Origin: Delphinapterus leucas
Taxonomy: Eukaryota; Chordata; Mammalia; Artiodactyla; Monodontidae
Assembly: GCF_002288925.2 (NCBI RefSeq)
Contig: NW_022098008.1
Coordinates: 3,914,889 to 3,978,888 of the forward strand
Length of the DNA: 64,000 nt
Direction of reading: 5' to 3'
The notes below the pieces were generated by a model. It was given only the letters and a program-made list of their open reading frames with translations, ran no database searches and was not told the DNA's origin. The translations under genes were made by a program, and so were the position numbers. Below are positions 35,881-47,306 of this stretch, piece after piece. The first letter of the stretch is position 1. Each line of letters begins with the position of its first letter.

Positions 35881-36461
35881 ATGTAACTAAGTAGTTGATT
35901 CATGAAAGAAAACGAAACAGTTACGTCTGGTATAAAGTCTAGTTTTAAATCGATGTCTGGGAATGTTTGTTAAATCCCTAAAACCCTTTATTTTCTGATT
36001 AAGTTTTGTTGCAAGCATTATAAGTTTGGTTATAAAAGTTCTCACTTGATATATTAAAATTCCTCATTAAGTATGTTTGTCGTTGTTGTTGTTTACTGAA
36101 AGAGTCTTTCTCCCCAGTAACCTTGAATAGAGACAATGGAACTCAACAAAGGTGATGAGAAGAAGCACATGTTTGTTTTCTCCCTCAGGAGAAAACATGT
36201 TTGTTTTCTCCCTCAGGTAAGAGGATAGGAGAAGGATATGAGTTTTCATCACAAAGGCGGTAGAAGGCGAGGAGAGAGCTGAGGTCTGACAATGTCCCCT
36301 GAAACACCGTCTTGGGCACAGGATAGGTGTCTGAGAACCATAACATGTGCCTTTCCAAGTAGCTTTCTCCCACGGAAATTCTTCTCTGTATTTTTCATCT
36401 CTTCTTTTTTAGTTATCATTGAGATTCAAACTCTTTCTTCTAGTGAATCATGATAAAATGA
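35881..36461. other. Unannotated intergenic sequence with a small duplication
   Basis: Unique sequence. ACATGTTTGTTTTCTCCCTC(AGG) at 36167-36189 recurs at 36195-36217 with period 28 and no mismatch over 23 bases. No gene seen. Confidence 0.6.
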
Positions 36462-36612
36462 AATTAGAAGATCTGAGTTCAAGTGCTACATTTGCCACTC
36501 CCTAAAAAAATAAATTGATGCTCTCCAGTTTTGGATTTTTAAGTTTTCCTCTATGTGAAATGGGAAATAATAGCAACTGAGCTGGATTGATATGCGATTT
36601 TTAGGAAATATC
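36462..36612 (+). mobile_element. MIR SINE fragment
   Basis: 'agatctgagttcaagtgcta', 'catttgccactccc', then 'tgtgaaatgggaaataatag' and 'gagctggattgatatgcg' match the MIR head and core in order, with an A-rich interruption at about 36504. Confidence 0.55.
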
Positions 36613-37034
36613 ACTGGGAAATGGGAGTCTGAAATCTCTGGGAGGCCCTCATGTGCTGCTTGGATTTAAATCCAAGGTCTTATTTGTGCACAACAGCAAA
36701 TGGTGGGATTGGACACCCTCTCCTCTACCCCTAGACCAATGACCCAACCCTAGGTCCACTTCAGACCACATGCCAAGCTACAAGCCTTCCCCCATTCTTG
36801 CCAGCAGTTCCTGATGTGCTCAGAAACTCAACACAGGACAGGACAGCTGGTGACAAAGTGTGATCAAGAATGTTCATCCCTTTGCAGGGAGGTCCAGAAA
36901 ACCACAGGCCAGGTTCCTACAGAAAGCTTGTGTCTAACATCGAAAGACCAGCATCAGTGTTTGGACAGAGTACAGTAGAGGCAACAGGACTAATAACACA
37001 TAGCGAACACACACGTGACTCGTGCATCTGGAAA
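36613..37034. other. Unannotated intergenic sequence
   Basis: Nothing recognised. Confidence 0.4.
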
Positions 37035-37150
37035 CCACTCACAACCCTTTTCATATATGAGCACATCCAATTCTCAAAGCAGTCCCATGAGCGGCACCAT
37101 CGTCAGCCTCCTTCTGGAGATGGGCACACTGTGCTGGGCGGTGGTGACTC
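37035..37150 (-). mobile_element. Possible MIR fragment
   Basis: 'acaacccttttcatatatga', 'ccaattctcaaagcagtcccatgag' and 'ctggagatgggcacact' resemble the reverse complement of the MIR tail and core ('actcatttaatcctcacaacaaccctatgag', 'acagatgaggaaactg'). Weak. Confidence 0.4.
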
Positions 37151-38964
37151 ACCCTATCTCTCGGGCAGTGGCTCTGGCGTCTGTGCTGTTGACCTCGCTC
37201 TCCACTGGACAGACATGTGCTTCCACTACTCTGGATTTAGGCACCCTCTGCTGAGAAAAAGAAAACATACAGTTTAGGACCTACCCTAAAAGAACACGAA
37301 TGTGAAAGGAAGCAGCCTGGCTAGAAAAGTTAAGAAAGGCTGTTGTAGTTGGCAATCAAGACAACCCGGGAGACATTCACAGAGACATTTCAGGAGGTCC
37401 TTTGGGGGATGCAGCACGAGGAAGGGGACATGCTCAGGCTTTGGACAGCAAAGAGAAGGACGTTATGACAGTAGTTTAAGCATGTGACAAACTCAGAAGA
37501 TCCTCCTTATAGGAGGTGAGACCTGCGTGTGTTTTAGTAGAAGGAGCAGAGCCATGAAAGGGGAAGATGTGGGAGATTCAAAGCCAATGTAGATATCGAT
37601 GGAGCGAGGGTCCGGAGGAAGCTGGGAGAGGAAGGGGATTGGCTTGTAGAGCACAGATGGAAGAGATGACACTGCCAAAGAGGAGGTCTGCTTCTCCGTC
37701 TAAGACGGAAGCTTGTGAGAGAAGCTTAGAGCCCATGACACCACCGGCACCACCTCCCTGGCTCTGTCACTGATGTCCCAGCTGTGCCCTGGGGTGTGCC
37801 TGTGCAGAGACATTTATACAAAGTTCACTGAGTTCATCAGTAAAGCAAGAGGACCGCTCCAGTAAACTGTGCTGCTGTATGAAAACATCCTCCTTGGCTT
37901 CATTAGCCCTGCAGTCTGGACAGTTCCACTGAGAGCTGCCACTGTACTTATTCCTGATACCCTGTGCTCAAAGAGAAAAGCTGAAAGATATCTCTCTGGA
38001 TTATGTCAGGTCAGAGCAGAGACAACCGCTTTCCCAAAGCAGCTTGTAGTCAAGGCTTGGTGTTAAAATCACCTGGCCAGATTTATGCCTCACTTGTAAG
38101 TATTAATGAGTGTCTTGTGTTTATTTTGCTTTGAAGTTGTTAAATGGAGAAGATCATTAGATTAACACACACTGTACAAATAGTCCCTTATCCTCCGAAT
38201 CCCCCACTGAGGAAAAGAGGCATCTGCAAATCTAATCTGAAAGGTTAGTTTGAAGTAAAACTCTGGCAAACTTCCCAGAGGCTCATGGCTTTCTGGGTCC
38301 CTGACCCTGCTTTTGTGTCCTGAAACCATCTCAGCAGTGTGAGCCCTGCCACCAACCTCAGGCCATTCCCCAAATACCCAAGAGGGAGGGAATTTAGTAA
38401 GCATAAATACTCACACCCACACCTGTAAAATAAACGTGCATTTCATGTGCAATCTACTTAATCAAAAAAGCCTCATGTGCTTGTACAGTAATCAACTTAT
38501 AATTGTTTTTTCTAGGAGGTGCTAAAAATGAGGACGTGAAAATAAATACCAGGTGAAGGAAAGGTAGAAGGGTTTATCCTTTTTAGCTCTTTTATGACTT
38601 ACTAATACTTTTGCATTTTGTGAAGTTTTCTTTAGAGATTCAGTACACTAGACGATTACTAATAAATCATTCATTTACAGGTCAAATGGTGAGTCTTGCA
38701 GACCAAATACACACATTCTATTTACTTTGAGTTATCGGTCCCCCTGGGCCTGAGACACTTTATAATCACTCTCTTCTTCTCTGCTGCTCTCTCCTCTCTG
38801 CCACATCCCAAGGAAAATGTCTGTTGTGCTGTATTTTGGTGAACAAATATCATTGAATATTTATAATAAGCATTCAACAGTAGAGGATGTTGCAAAATAC
38901 ACAAAATTAAACAAGAAAGCATCCCTTTATTAAGGAGGTTAGTGAATTAGCTAAGTTAACAACC
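37151..38964. other. Unannotated intergenic sequence
   Basis: About 1.8 kb of unique sequence with no supportable gene, RNA gene or repeat. Confidence 0.45.
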
Positions 38965-40124
38965 AAGACTCTATAGCAGGTCTCCAAAACAATAGAAATA
39001 AAAGCAAAAATAAATAAATGGGACCTAATCAGACTTATAAGCTTTTGCACAGCAAAGGAAACCAGAAATAAAACAAAGACAACCTACAGACTGGGAGAAA
39101 ATAGTTGCAAATGATGCAACTGACGAGGGCTGAATTTCCAAAATATACAAACAGTTCATACAACTCAATAACAAAAAAACAAACAACCTAATAAAAAAAT
39201 GGACATTTCTCCAAAGAAGACACATAGATGGCCAATAAGCACATGAAAAGATGCTCCACATTGCTAATTTTTAGAGAAATGCAAACCAAAACTACAATGA
39301 GGTATCACCTCACACTGGTCAGAATGGTCATTAACAAAATGTCTACAAATAATAAATGCTGGAGCGGGTGTGGCGAAAAGCAAACCCTCCTACATTGTTG
39401 ATGGGAATGTAAATTGGTGCACCCACTATGGAAAACAGTATGGAGATTTCTCAAAAAACTAAGAATAGAGCTACCATATGACCCAGCAATCCCACTCCTG
39501 GGCATATATCTGGAAAAGACGAAAGCTCTAATTCGAAAAGATACATGCATCCCAATGTTCATATTGGCAGTATTTATAATAGCCAAGATATGGAAGCAAC
39601 CTAAATGTCCATTGACAAATAAATGGATGAAGAAGCTGTGATACATATATACAATGGAATATTATTCAGCCATAAAGAAAAGAATGAAATAATGCCATTT
39701 GCAGCAACATGGATGAACCTATAGAGATTATCATACTAAGTGAAGTAAGTTAGACAAAGACAAATATCCCATTATATCACTTATATGTGGAATTTTAAAA
39801 AATGATACAAATTAACTTATTTACAAAACAGAAATAGACTCACAGACATAGAAAACAAACTTACAGTTACCAAAGAGGAAAGAGGGAGGGATACATTGGG
39901 CGTACAGGATTAACAGATGTACGCTACTATCTAAAATAGATGAACATCAAGGGCTTACTGTATAGCACAGGGAACTATATTCAGTATCTTGTAAAAAAAC
40001 TATAATGGAAAATATTTTTTTAAAAATATATAGATGTATACATATGCGTATAACTGAATCATTTTGCTGTACACCTTAAGCTAACACAATATTGTAAATC
40101 AACTGTTCTTCAATTTAAAAAAAA
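38965..40124 (+). mobile_element. 5'-truncated L1 with ORF2 C-terminal remnant
   Basis: From about 38990 ('aaataaatgggacctaatca') the plus strand follows the last third of L1 ORF2 through a stop-interrupted frame. Residues '[20 protein letters not shown]' and 'NKWMKKL' at 39414-39641 are hallmark L1 ORF2 tail sequence. The 3' UTR then runs to 'gtaaatcaactgttcttcaa' and a short A-tail at about 40117-40124. The frame is broken, so the copy is a fossil. The left boundary is uncertain by about 20 bases and no target duplication is clear. Confidence 0.9.
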
Positions 40125-40189
40125 GAATTTATGGCAGGATAAGTGCCAAGAGAAAAGAGGGTATATTAACCGTGACTTTTCATTTTCTG

Positions 40190-40650
40190 TATGTTTGGTG
40201 CTTTGACATTCAGGCCTTGCTAACCCTGGAGACACTGCCCCTTACAGGGCCAACCAATTCCAAGAGATAGTGAGGGCACACGTGCAAGCAGGCCCTTCAT
40301 ATGCAAACCAACCCACTCAGAGCCCATGCCCCAGCTGCCCCCTGTATGGGGCACTTACACTTGGGATGCTTTTCCCTGCCCTAGACACACCAGGTACCAG
40401 ATGACTACAAACAGCCCCCTGAACTTATTCAAATTAGCCCAATCCTAAAACTGCCTACAGAGCCTAGCTTGTTTCTTCCTGTGGAAACCACAATAAAGAC
40501 TCTTGTCCACGTTGACCCCTCACTTCCTCTGCCTCCTGACTGACCCTGGTGCTTCCCCGTGTGGCCCCCCATCGTGTGTTGTGTCCTCCTCTCGGGATCT
40601 GTGAGTCACAAACTCTAATTACAATGACTGTCATCTCCTGATCTGTTGGC
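40190..40650 (+). mobile_element. Probable endogenous retroviral LTR
   Basis: The stretch has LTR architecture on the plus strand. A U3-like region is followed by an AATAAA signal at about 40491 ('caataaagactcttgtccac'), then a C/T-rich U5-like part with 'gaccctggtgcttccccgtg' and 'gatctgtgagtcacaaac'. This layout is common to gammaretrovirus-like (class I) LTRs. No internal coding region flanks it. Boundaries and family are uncertain. Confidence 0.5.
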
Positions 40651-40713
40651 CTCGCCAACCACCCTTATCCGAATTCTCTAAAATCTTCTAACTGACAATG
40701 AGAGTGCCATGGA

Positions 40714-40803
40714 CAGAAACCTGTTCTGTCTGGTTTACTCTTGTCCTGCAGCTTCCAGCAGAAACCTGTTCTGTCTGGTTTACTCTTGTCCTGCAGCTTC
40801 CAG
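40714..40803. repeat. Perfect tandem duplication, 2 x 45 bases
   Basis: The unit beginning CAGAAACCTGTTCTGTCTGG and ending CTGCAGCTTCCAG is present at 40714-40758 and again at 40759-40803 with no difference that I can find. Perfect identity suggests a recent event, or an assembly artefact. Confidence 0.95.
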
Positions 40804-40866
40804 CACCATAATTGGTGCACAGTAAGCATGTAATAAATGTTTTTTGGATGAATAAATAAGTGAATG
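40804..40866 (+). mobile_element. L2/MIR 3' tail
   Basis: 'ttggtgcacagtaagcatgt', 'aataaatgttttttggatg' and 'aataaataagtgaatga' follow the shared L2/MIR 3' end ('gcacatagtaggcactcaataaatgtttgttgaatgaatga'). Short. Confidence 0.6.
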
Positions 40867-42393
40867 ATCCAAATGCACTCTTCAGTTCCCCATGCTTGAA
40901 AACAAGAACTGTTTATCTTCTAACAATGGCAGTTTATCCAAATTCAACCAATAATAATACTGAAATTTCATGCAGGCATTTCATGGTCATTGTATCTTTT
41001 CTATCACATCTCCTGATCCATGTTGCATTTTCAAAGCTGTAAGATACACGTGACATGAGGCCTCGCACATTGCTTCTACTCAAGCGGAAAGTGAGAATCA
41101 ATGGATGAGAGGATGTGGAATAACAATCACCACTCCACCTCCACTGTGCTGCTTCTGCCTGGGAAATGGTCCACAGGCATCAGGGACTTGCTTGTTCTTT
41201 TTTTCAGAGGGGATTTGCCCTTTAGCTCAAACTGAATGCTTTAGGGTATAACTACGTATGGCTTCAGTGGAGTAAAGGGGTGACATATGGACACTTGCAC
41301 TTAACAAAGAACACTTATCGTGCTCATTCCTTTAAAAGACACTGTGTCGTGTGGTTATTACATTCCCAGGCCCTCTCTTCTGAGGCTGTGCTCACTAAGA
41401 ACAATTCTGAAATGATCTTTGCCTCAAACCACTAGTCTTCTAGCATTGAGATAAGAACCCAAGTTTCATAGCCAAAGTTTTTTTTGGCTTTTGAGATGAT
41501 ATAAAAACGAACTAGGTGTTGACCAGGTGGAACAAATGATTGCTTAGCCTCTCATGAAGTTCAAAAAGAATTTTACCAAATCTGCCTTTGGACCATATCC
41601 AGTGTTTGACTTTTCAATTAGGGGAAGGAGATCAATTATCACTCTAGCTGTCAGGTGGGTAGAATGGAGCACAGAGTGAATTTTGTTTTCTGTACGTTCA
41701 CCCAGGATGCTGTGAATTTCCTGAGGCAACTTATACTATTAGTTAGGTGAAGCCTCCCTACATCAAAGAGCATATGTGCATTGGCTTTTCAATGCACCCA
41801 GGGCATGAACATACGAGCAATTGATTGATGTTAACAGCAATGGCTCTGAGGCTGTCAACCACATCCCTAGCCCTGGCTCTCTGAGTCTACTTGGGGTCCT
41901 TCATGCTGCCTCTTCCTTAACTTGTGGTCAAGGCTTGGGCTTTGCTTCCAAAAACACCTGGTGGAGCCCTCCAGTGACCCAAGGACTTGGATCCAGCTGG
42001 GTGTCTTGCTAGGTTTCTCTCCGGGATTATTTTTTTTTCCCTCTGATCAAATCCTGCATTTTGGCTCAATAAAGGCTACAGAGAAAATTCCTCTATCACC
42101 TTAAACCCAGACCCAGATTCCTAGAAACCAAGCTTAGTTCAGGTCAGTGCCCAAGTCTCACTTTCCTGGAAGAGGGAATTGCACCCAAAAGGCACACAGA
42201 GGAGACAAAATGTAACCAAGAAGAAGAGAGATCCAGGCCATACCAGGAAGTTTCTCGGTTCCAGGAGCAAAGCATCCCCCATAAGAAGGAGCAGGACCCG
42301 TCTGTCCATAGACCAAGATTTACCTCTCATGACTTACTATACACAATTGTAGCTAAACTAAGGAAAGAATAAATAATGTGAAACTTTTATTTA
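40867..42393. other. Unannotated intergenic sequence
   Basis: About 1.5 kb without gene or named repeat. Confidence 0.45.
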
Positions 42394-42411
42394 ATAGTTA
42401 ACTTTTATTTA

Positions 42412-42642
42412 TTTTTTATTTTTTTAATTTTTTATTATTATTTTTTTTTTGCGGTACACGGGCCTCTCACTGTTGTGGCCTCTCCCGTTGCGGAGCACAG
42501 GCTCCGGACGCGCAGGCTCTGTGGCCATGGCTCACGGGCCCAGCCGCTCCATGGCATGTGGGATCTTCCTGACCGGGGCACGAACCCGTGTCCCCTGCAT
42601 CGGCAGGCGGACTCTCAACCACTGCGCCCCCAGGGAAGCCCT
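42412..42642 (-). mobile_element. CHR-2 SINE with target-site duplication
   Basis: Reverse complement of CHR-2 preceded by a long, irregular T-rich tail (about 42412-42450). It runs 'gcggtacacgggcctctcac' to 'accactgcgcccccagggaa'. ATAGTTAACTTTTATTTA occurs at 42394-42411 and 42643-42660, a perfect 18-base target duplication. This is among the least diverged copies in the window. Confidence 0.96.
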
Positions 42643-42660
42643 ATAGTTAACTTTTATTTA

Positions 42661-44129
42661 ATTCCAGCTGATTATTTTGTGGGTTTAACAATCTGGGTTA
42701 AAGAAACCTTAATCATTGCTATCCTCAGATTTCCAGGCTGTTTGGGAAACTGAGTGCCGTTCCTTCAAATATGCTGCTTTCACAAGCTTACTTCTGTCCG
42801 GCAATGCTCCACATTAAAAAATGACACTGAACTCACAATAATTTTAATTAGATGATTTAAAATGGTGTTAATTTTTTTTAATGTATTCTCGAGAAATCTG
42901 AAATTTATTGACTTATGCCAAATAATTAAATTTTTAAAACTACATTAAAGCTTAAAGGCTACAGCACAATAATAATCTAGGGTAAATGTGTGATATTCCA
43001 ATTTTGGAAACTAGTTTATTACATATATTCACTGAGCAATGTGAAGTTCTTTTTACTCTAGAACCAAAAGTAAAATTTTAAGACAGCTGGTAAGCTTGAT
43101 ACCAAAAAAAGCAATTCAAGAGGTAGAATTTGTACAGCAGAATCTCCCATATGGGACAGTTATAAACCCAGGGAAGCAGATCACTCTAGGAGGACTGCAT
43201 TTTCTGGAAAGACATATAGACACCATTACAGAGGATACAGAGGATACAGAGGATAAAGGACAGCCATACTTTATATTTAACTCACTTGGCAAGCTAGGCA
43301 CATGGCAGCAGAAGCATGCTGCAAAATTCTAGAAAAGATCTGTTGAAATATACCAAGTCTTAGTGAGAATTTTGCCCTTACCAATAATCCACAGTTCAGC
43401 CTACTGCAGAGATAAAAGAATCATAGAATTATATGCCGACTCTGCAAATTGTTGAAAGGGGAAGACTAGTACCCAAGGGCCAGGTCCCCAAGAAGAAAGG
43501 CATTTCCACAGATCATGTTTTCACAACCTCTCTTTACTGCACCAAAAAGCAGAAAAGCATGTAATGTCCCAATGGGTGTCCTTGGGAACATTCCTTTTTC
43601 AAGTATGTGCTCTGGGAAGTCAACAGAGATCAGAAATAGGAGATAAGATGGAAAAGTCAGTGAGCAGCCAAACTGTGCACCTCCCCACCGTGTCTTTTAA
43701 TACTCTACAGGTACAAAAGGACATTCCAGAGGAAAATGTCCAGAGGGGCCGTATAGACAACCACAGAGAGCATGGGCTCCACCAAGCGTCTGCTTGTCCA
43801 GTCCCAGGCCAGTAACAGAACAGGACTCTCTCCCTCTGACCCTGCCCTCGGGGGAGAGCACCCAGACTGGATGTCTGAAGGTCCTGAGATGGGGGCTCCA
43901 AGGGTGTCCAGGGGCTGTGTACCCACGGGCCAGCTGGACCTCTGCATAGCACGCTTAAAATGAACAGAAATAACCAAGATGTACAGAGGAAATGTGCCTT
44001 TCTGGGTTTTTTTAGTATGTATTTATTCCATAAATTTTATTTTTCATATTTGTATTTCAGCAAAGTCACTAATTGTGTTGTTATACAATCAAGATATTCA
44101 CATCAAGTGTGTTCTACATTTATTTTTTC
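42661..44129. other. Intergenic sequence with a small repeat-bearing open frame
   Basis: Mostly AT-rich. At 43096-43332 (plus) there is a 78-codon frame that carries three perfect copies of ACAGAGGAT at 43228-43254, read in phase as Thr-Glu-Asp repeats. I recognise no family, and it may be retroviral debris or chance. Opposed frames at 43564-43977 are unsupported. Confidence 0.45.
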
Positions 44130-44275
44130 ACCTCTTTATTGGAGTATAATTTCCTTACAAAGTTGTGCTCATTTCTGCTGTACAACAAAGTGAATCAGCC
44201 ATATGTATACATATATCCCCATATCCCCTCCCTCTTGAGCCTCCCTCCCACCCTCCCTACCCCACCCCTCTAGGT
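44130..44275 (-). mobile_element. Very short L1 3' end (first of two)
   Basis: 'acctctttattggagtataa', 'ctgctgtacaacaaagtgaatcagcc' and 'ccccatatcccctccctctt' to 'caccctctaggtc' are the reverse complement of the last 150 bases of the same L1 subfamily as the element at 1419-2572. Confidence 0.85.
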
Positions 44276-44283
44276 CTTTTGTG

Positions 44284-44672
44284 TTTTTATTTAATTTTTA
44301 TTGGAGTATAGTTGATTTACAGTGTTGTGTTAGTTTCAGGTGTACAGCAAAGTGAATCAGTTATACATAAATATATACCTACTCTCTTTTAGATTCTTTT
44401 CCCATATAGACCATTACAGAGTATTGAAGACCTACTGTGCTATATGGTAGGTCCTTATTACTTATCTATTTTACATAGAGTACTGTGTATATGTCAGTCC
44501 CAATCTCCCAGTTTATCCCTCCCCCCTTACCCCTTCGTAACCATAAATTCGTTTTCTACATCTATGACTATTTCCGTTTTGTAGATAAGTTCATTCGTAC
44601 CCTTTTTAAGATTCCACATATAAGCGATATCATATATTTTTCTTTCTCTGTCTGACTTACTTCACTCAGTAT
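44284..44672 (-). mobile_element. L1 3' end (second of two, different subfamily)
   Basis: 'tttaatttttattggagtat', 'gttgatttacagtgttgtg', 'gtgtacagcaaagtgaatcag' and 'ctgacttacttcactcagta' are the reverse complement of the L1 3' UTR of the subfamily seen at 15298 and 32920. It lies immediately behind the short L1, in the same orientation. Confidence 0.88.
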
Positions 44673-46258
44673 GTGCCTTTCTTTTTTCTCTGAATCTGAG
44701 TTCACCTTCAGTACAAGCCCTCAGTTTCCCTGGTTAATAGCAAGGACAAAAGAAAACAAACACAAAACCAGAGTGAATTCTCGACCCGCATCGTAGGTGC
44801 CTTAGCGATGGAAGCTGGAAATAAGCAGCCGGATCCTTTGGGGTCGCTCACTCTCTAGGGTGCCCCTCCCTCCTCCTGGGGTGGCATCTGCTCAGGAGTC
44901 TAGGAGCCACTGTGCAAGGCAGACCCCTCCCTGCACTGAGTTCCTGAAGGAACCGGCAGGGAACCCCTTCTTCTCTGGACTCCTGGGCTTCTTGGGCATC
45001 CCTATTTCTCCTATGACCCGGGCAGCTTTGACTGCAACGTGTCTCATGAAACCAGCCCAACTAGAGGTGAAGTTCCCTCCTGCCCCACCGGCCACTAGGC
45101 CACCCCCTCCGGCTTCCCCACTAACCAGGAAAGGTCCTTATCCCCTTCCAAGGTGTAGGAACTCTTCTTGATAAAATTCTGGATCCTCCCTGCTAGAGGA
45201 TTATAACAAAGTCCAGGCTGAAGCCTCTGTGTTCTGCTTTTAAATGATTACAGCCTAGGTTTCAGGTTCTGAGAAAAACCCTTTTCTCCCCCAAGAACTT
45301 GGCTCTCGCCTTTAACACAGGGCTCTGGTGGCCACTGTCCCCAGAATGCCCTTTCAATGCTCACTCGAAACATCACTGCTCAGCGTGTGTGTCATGTTTC
45401 AGGTCCCAATGTGCACGGTCCACTAAGCCGGCACTTTTCAGCTCCAAGGCCTGGATGGTCCCAACCAATTCGTTCAGAATTCCTGTGTCTGCCCACCGGG
45501 CCTGGAGGTGATCGGCAGAGGCTGACCACCAACGTCCACCCCTGGTAAGGCTCTCAAATTCCTGCGGCTCCCAGCCAGTGCCACCAAGTTTTCCCTCAGG
45601 GGCCGGAGTCCAGACCTCAGGGGTGTGGCCGACCCTCCCTGGCTAGCCACCTCCTCCCCAGCCCCTCGCCTCTTAGGTCCCTCCTGGTGCTGAGACAGCT
45701 TACAGAGAGCATCCTGGTGTGCTCTGTGCCCTCTTGGGGTTCCCTTTTCCAGAGTCGATTTCCTGTTCTGTCCCTTAGTGGGGTGGGCCCTGTCCCTGTT
45801 GGAGGGACAGAACAGCCTCTGAGGATGGCTGTGCAAGTGTGAGTGTGCGTTGGACTCTCCATATAAGTAAGAATAAATCCCCACTGTGACCCCTCATCTG
45901 CACCCACCTACTCTACAGAAAACCTAACTTTGGATCTCCAGCTGTCTCCCTCTGAGACCCAAGCTTGGGAGGAGAAAGGATGACCCAGGGGATGTTCCCC
46001 TAAAGCTCCAGGTTCTGTGTGTGGCCGACAGCACTCCGGTATGCAGACGTCAGTGAGCAGCCCAGCGGGCCCCTAACCTCCTGTGAGCCCTGCGGGGACG
46101 TGACTCAGGCTCTGCTGGCCTCACAGGTGTGCCCTTGGCTCTAACCCAGCGTGGGTCACATGCAGTACTGTCAGATGGCCCCGCCACCATCCTTTGCCTG
46201 AACAAGGCAGACAGGGAATCTACAGAAGCAGGTGTTGGGACGGGAATTACACTCCTTT
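44673..46258. other. GC-richer intergenic block
   Basis: About 1.6 kb, clearly more GC-rich than its surroundings. An AATAAA signal lies at 45872-45877, preceded by a TATAAG phrase at about 45861. Overlapping frames on both strands (44848-45171, 45299-45907) are not convincing. It may hide an old LTR or a non-coding transcript. I cannot identify it. Confidence 0.35.
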
Positions 46259-46272
46259 AAAAAACACTTGTG

Positions 46273-46482
46273 GGGCTTCCCTGGTGGCACAGTGGTTGAG
46301 AGTCTGCCTGCCGATACAGGGGACATGGGTTCGTGCCCCGGTCCAGGAAGATCCCACATGCCGTGGAGTGGCTGTGCCCATGAGCCACGGCCACTGAGCC
46401 TGCGCATCTGGAGCCTGTGCACCACAACGGGAGAGGCCACAACAGTGAGAGGCCCGCATGACGCAAAAAAAAAACAAAAAAC
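46273..46482 (+). mobile_element. CHR-2 SINE with target-site duplication
   Basis: 'gggcttccctggtggcacag' through 'gacatgggttcgtgccccgg' and 'ccacaacagtgagaggcccg', then an A-rich tail. AAAAAACACTTGTG at 46259-46272 is repeated perfectly at 46483-46496. Confidence 0.95.
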
Positions 46483-46559
46483 AAAAAACACTTGTGCCCT
46501 GCTAAACCACAGGTAATACAAAGGCTAAAGAAAACACATTTAGCACTCACGGCTTGTAG

Positions 46560-46925
46560 CAGGCTGAATAATGGCCCCAAAGATTTCTACTCCTAACCCC
46601 TGGAACCTGTGAATGTTACCTTGCAAGGGTAAGGTCTTTACAGATGTGATGAAGTTATGGATCTTGAAATGGGGAGATGATCCTGGATTATTCAGATGGG
46701 CCCTAAAGGCAAACACTGATGTCCTTAAAAGAGGGGGAAGTGAGGGATTTGACTAAACATGGAAGAAGAAAAGGCCATGTGACCAGAGGCCAACAGTGGA
46801 GGGATTTCAGTCCAGTGAACCTGACTTTGGATTTGTGGCCTCCAGAACTGTGAGAGAACGAATGTGTGTTGTTCTAGGTCACCCAGCTGGTCCTTTGTTA
46901 CAGCAGCAACAGGAAACTTATCCAC
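46560..46925 (+). mobile_element. MLT1-type (MaLR) LTR
   Basis: 'aggctgaataatggcccca', 'ctaacccctggaacctgtga', 'atgttaccttgcaagggtaa', 'gatcctggattattcagatg', 'ctccagaactgtgagagaac' and 'gttacagcagcaacaggaaac' are in the consensus order of MLT1-like LTRs on the plus strand. A central part is shortened compared with the family. Confidence 0.75.
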
Positions 46926-47249
46926 TGCTCTGATAGCTTGCCACCAGCCCAGAGAGGGACAGCTACTCCCCCATAGCCACAAATCCAGGAATCCCAGAGA
47001 CAGGACCCCAGCCTGGCGGTCTGGTCCCTGAGCCTCCTGTCACCTGGTGTCTGGTGCAGGCATAGGGGAGGTACTGGGCAGGAGGCCCCAGCCTCCTTGT
47101 GAATGGCATTCAGTGCTACAGGAGCAAGCTGTGAGGACACTTACCTCCTATAAGGCCGTGACCCATCCATGGGCTCAAGAAACACACATACCCCTCCCTG
47201 CACCGGGACACGGTCTTCCACTGACTCTGGATTCACTGATCACTTCTGC
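46926..47249. other. Unannotated intergenic sequence
   Basis: Nothing recognised. Confidence 0.4.
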
Positions 47250-47306
47250 ACAGAGAAAGGCCTGGCACACAGTAAGGGCTCAGGAGATGCTGGTGAATGA
47301 ATGAAT
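47250..47306 (+). mobile_element. MIR/L2 tail fragment
   Basis: 'aggcctggcacacagtaagg' and 'gctcaggagatgctggtgaatgaatgaa' match the MIR/L2 3' tail. Short and diverged. Confidence 0.55.
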
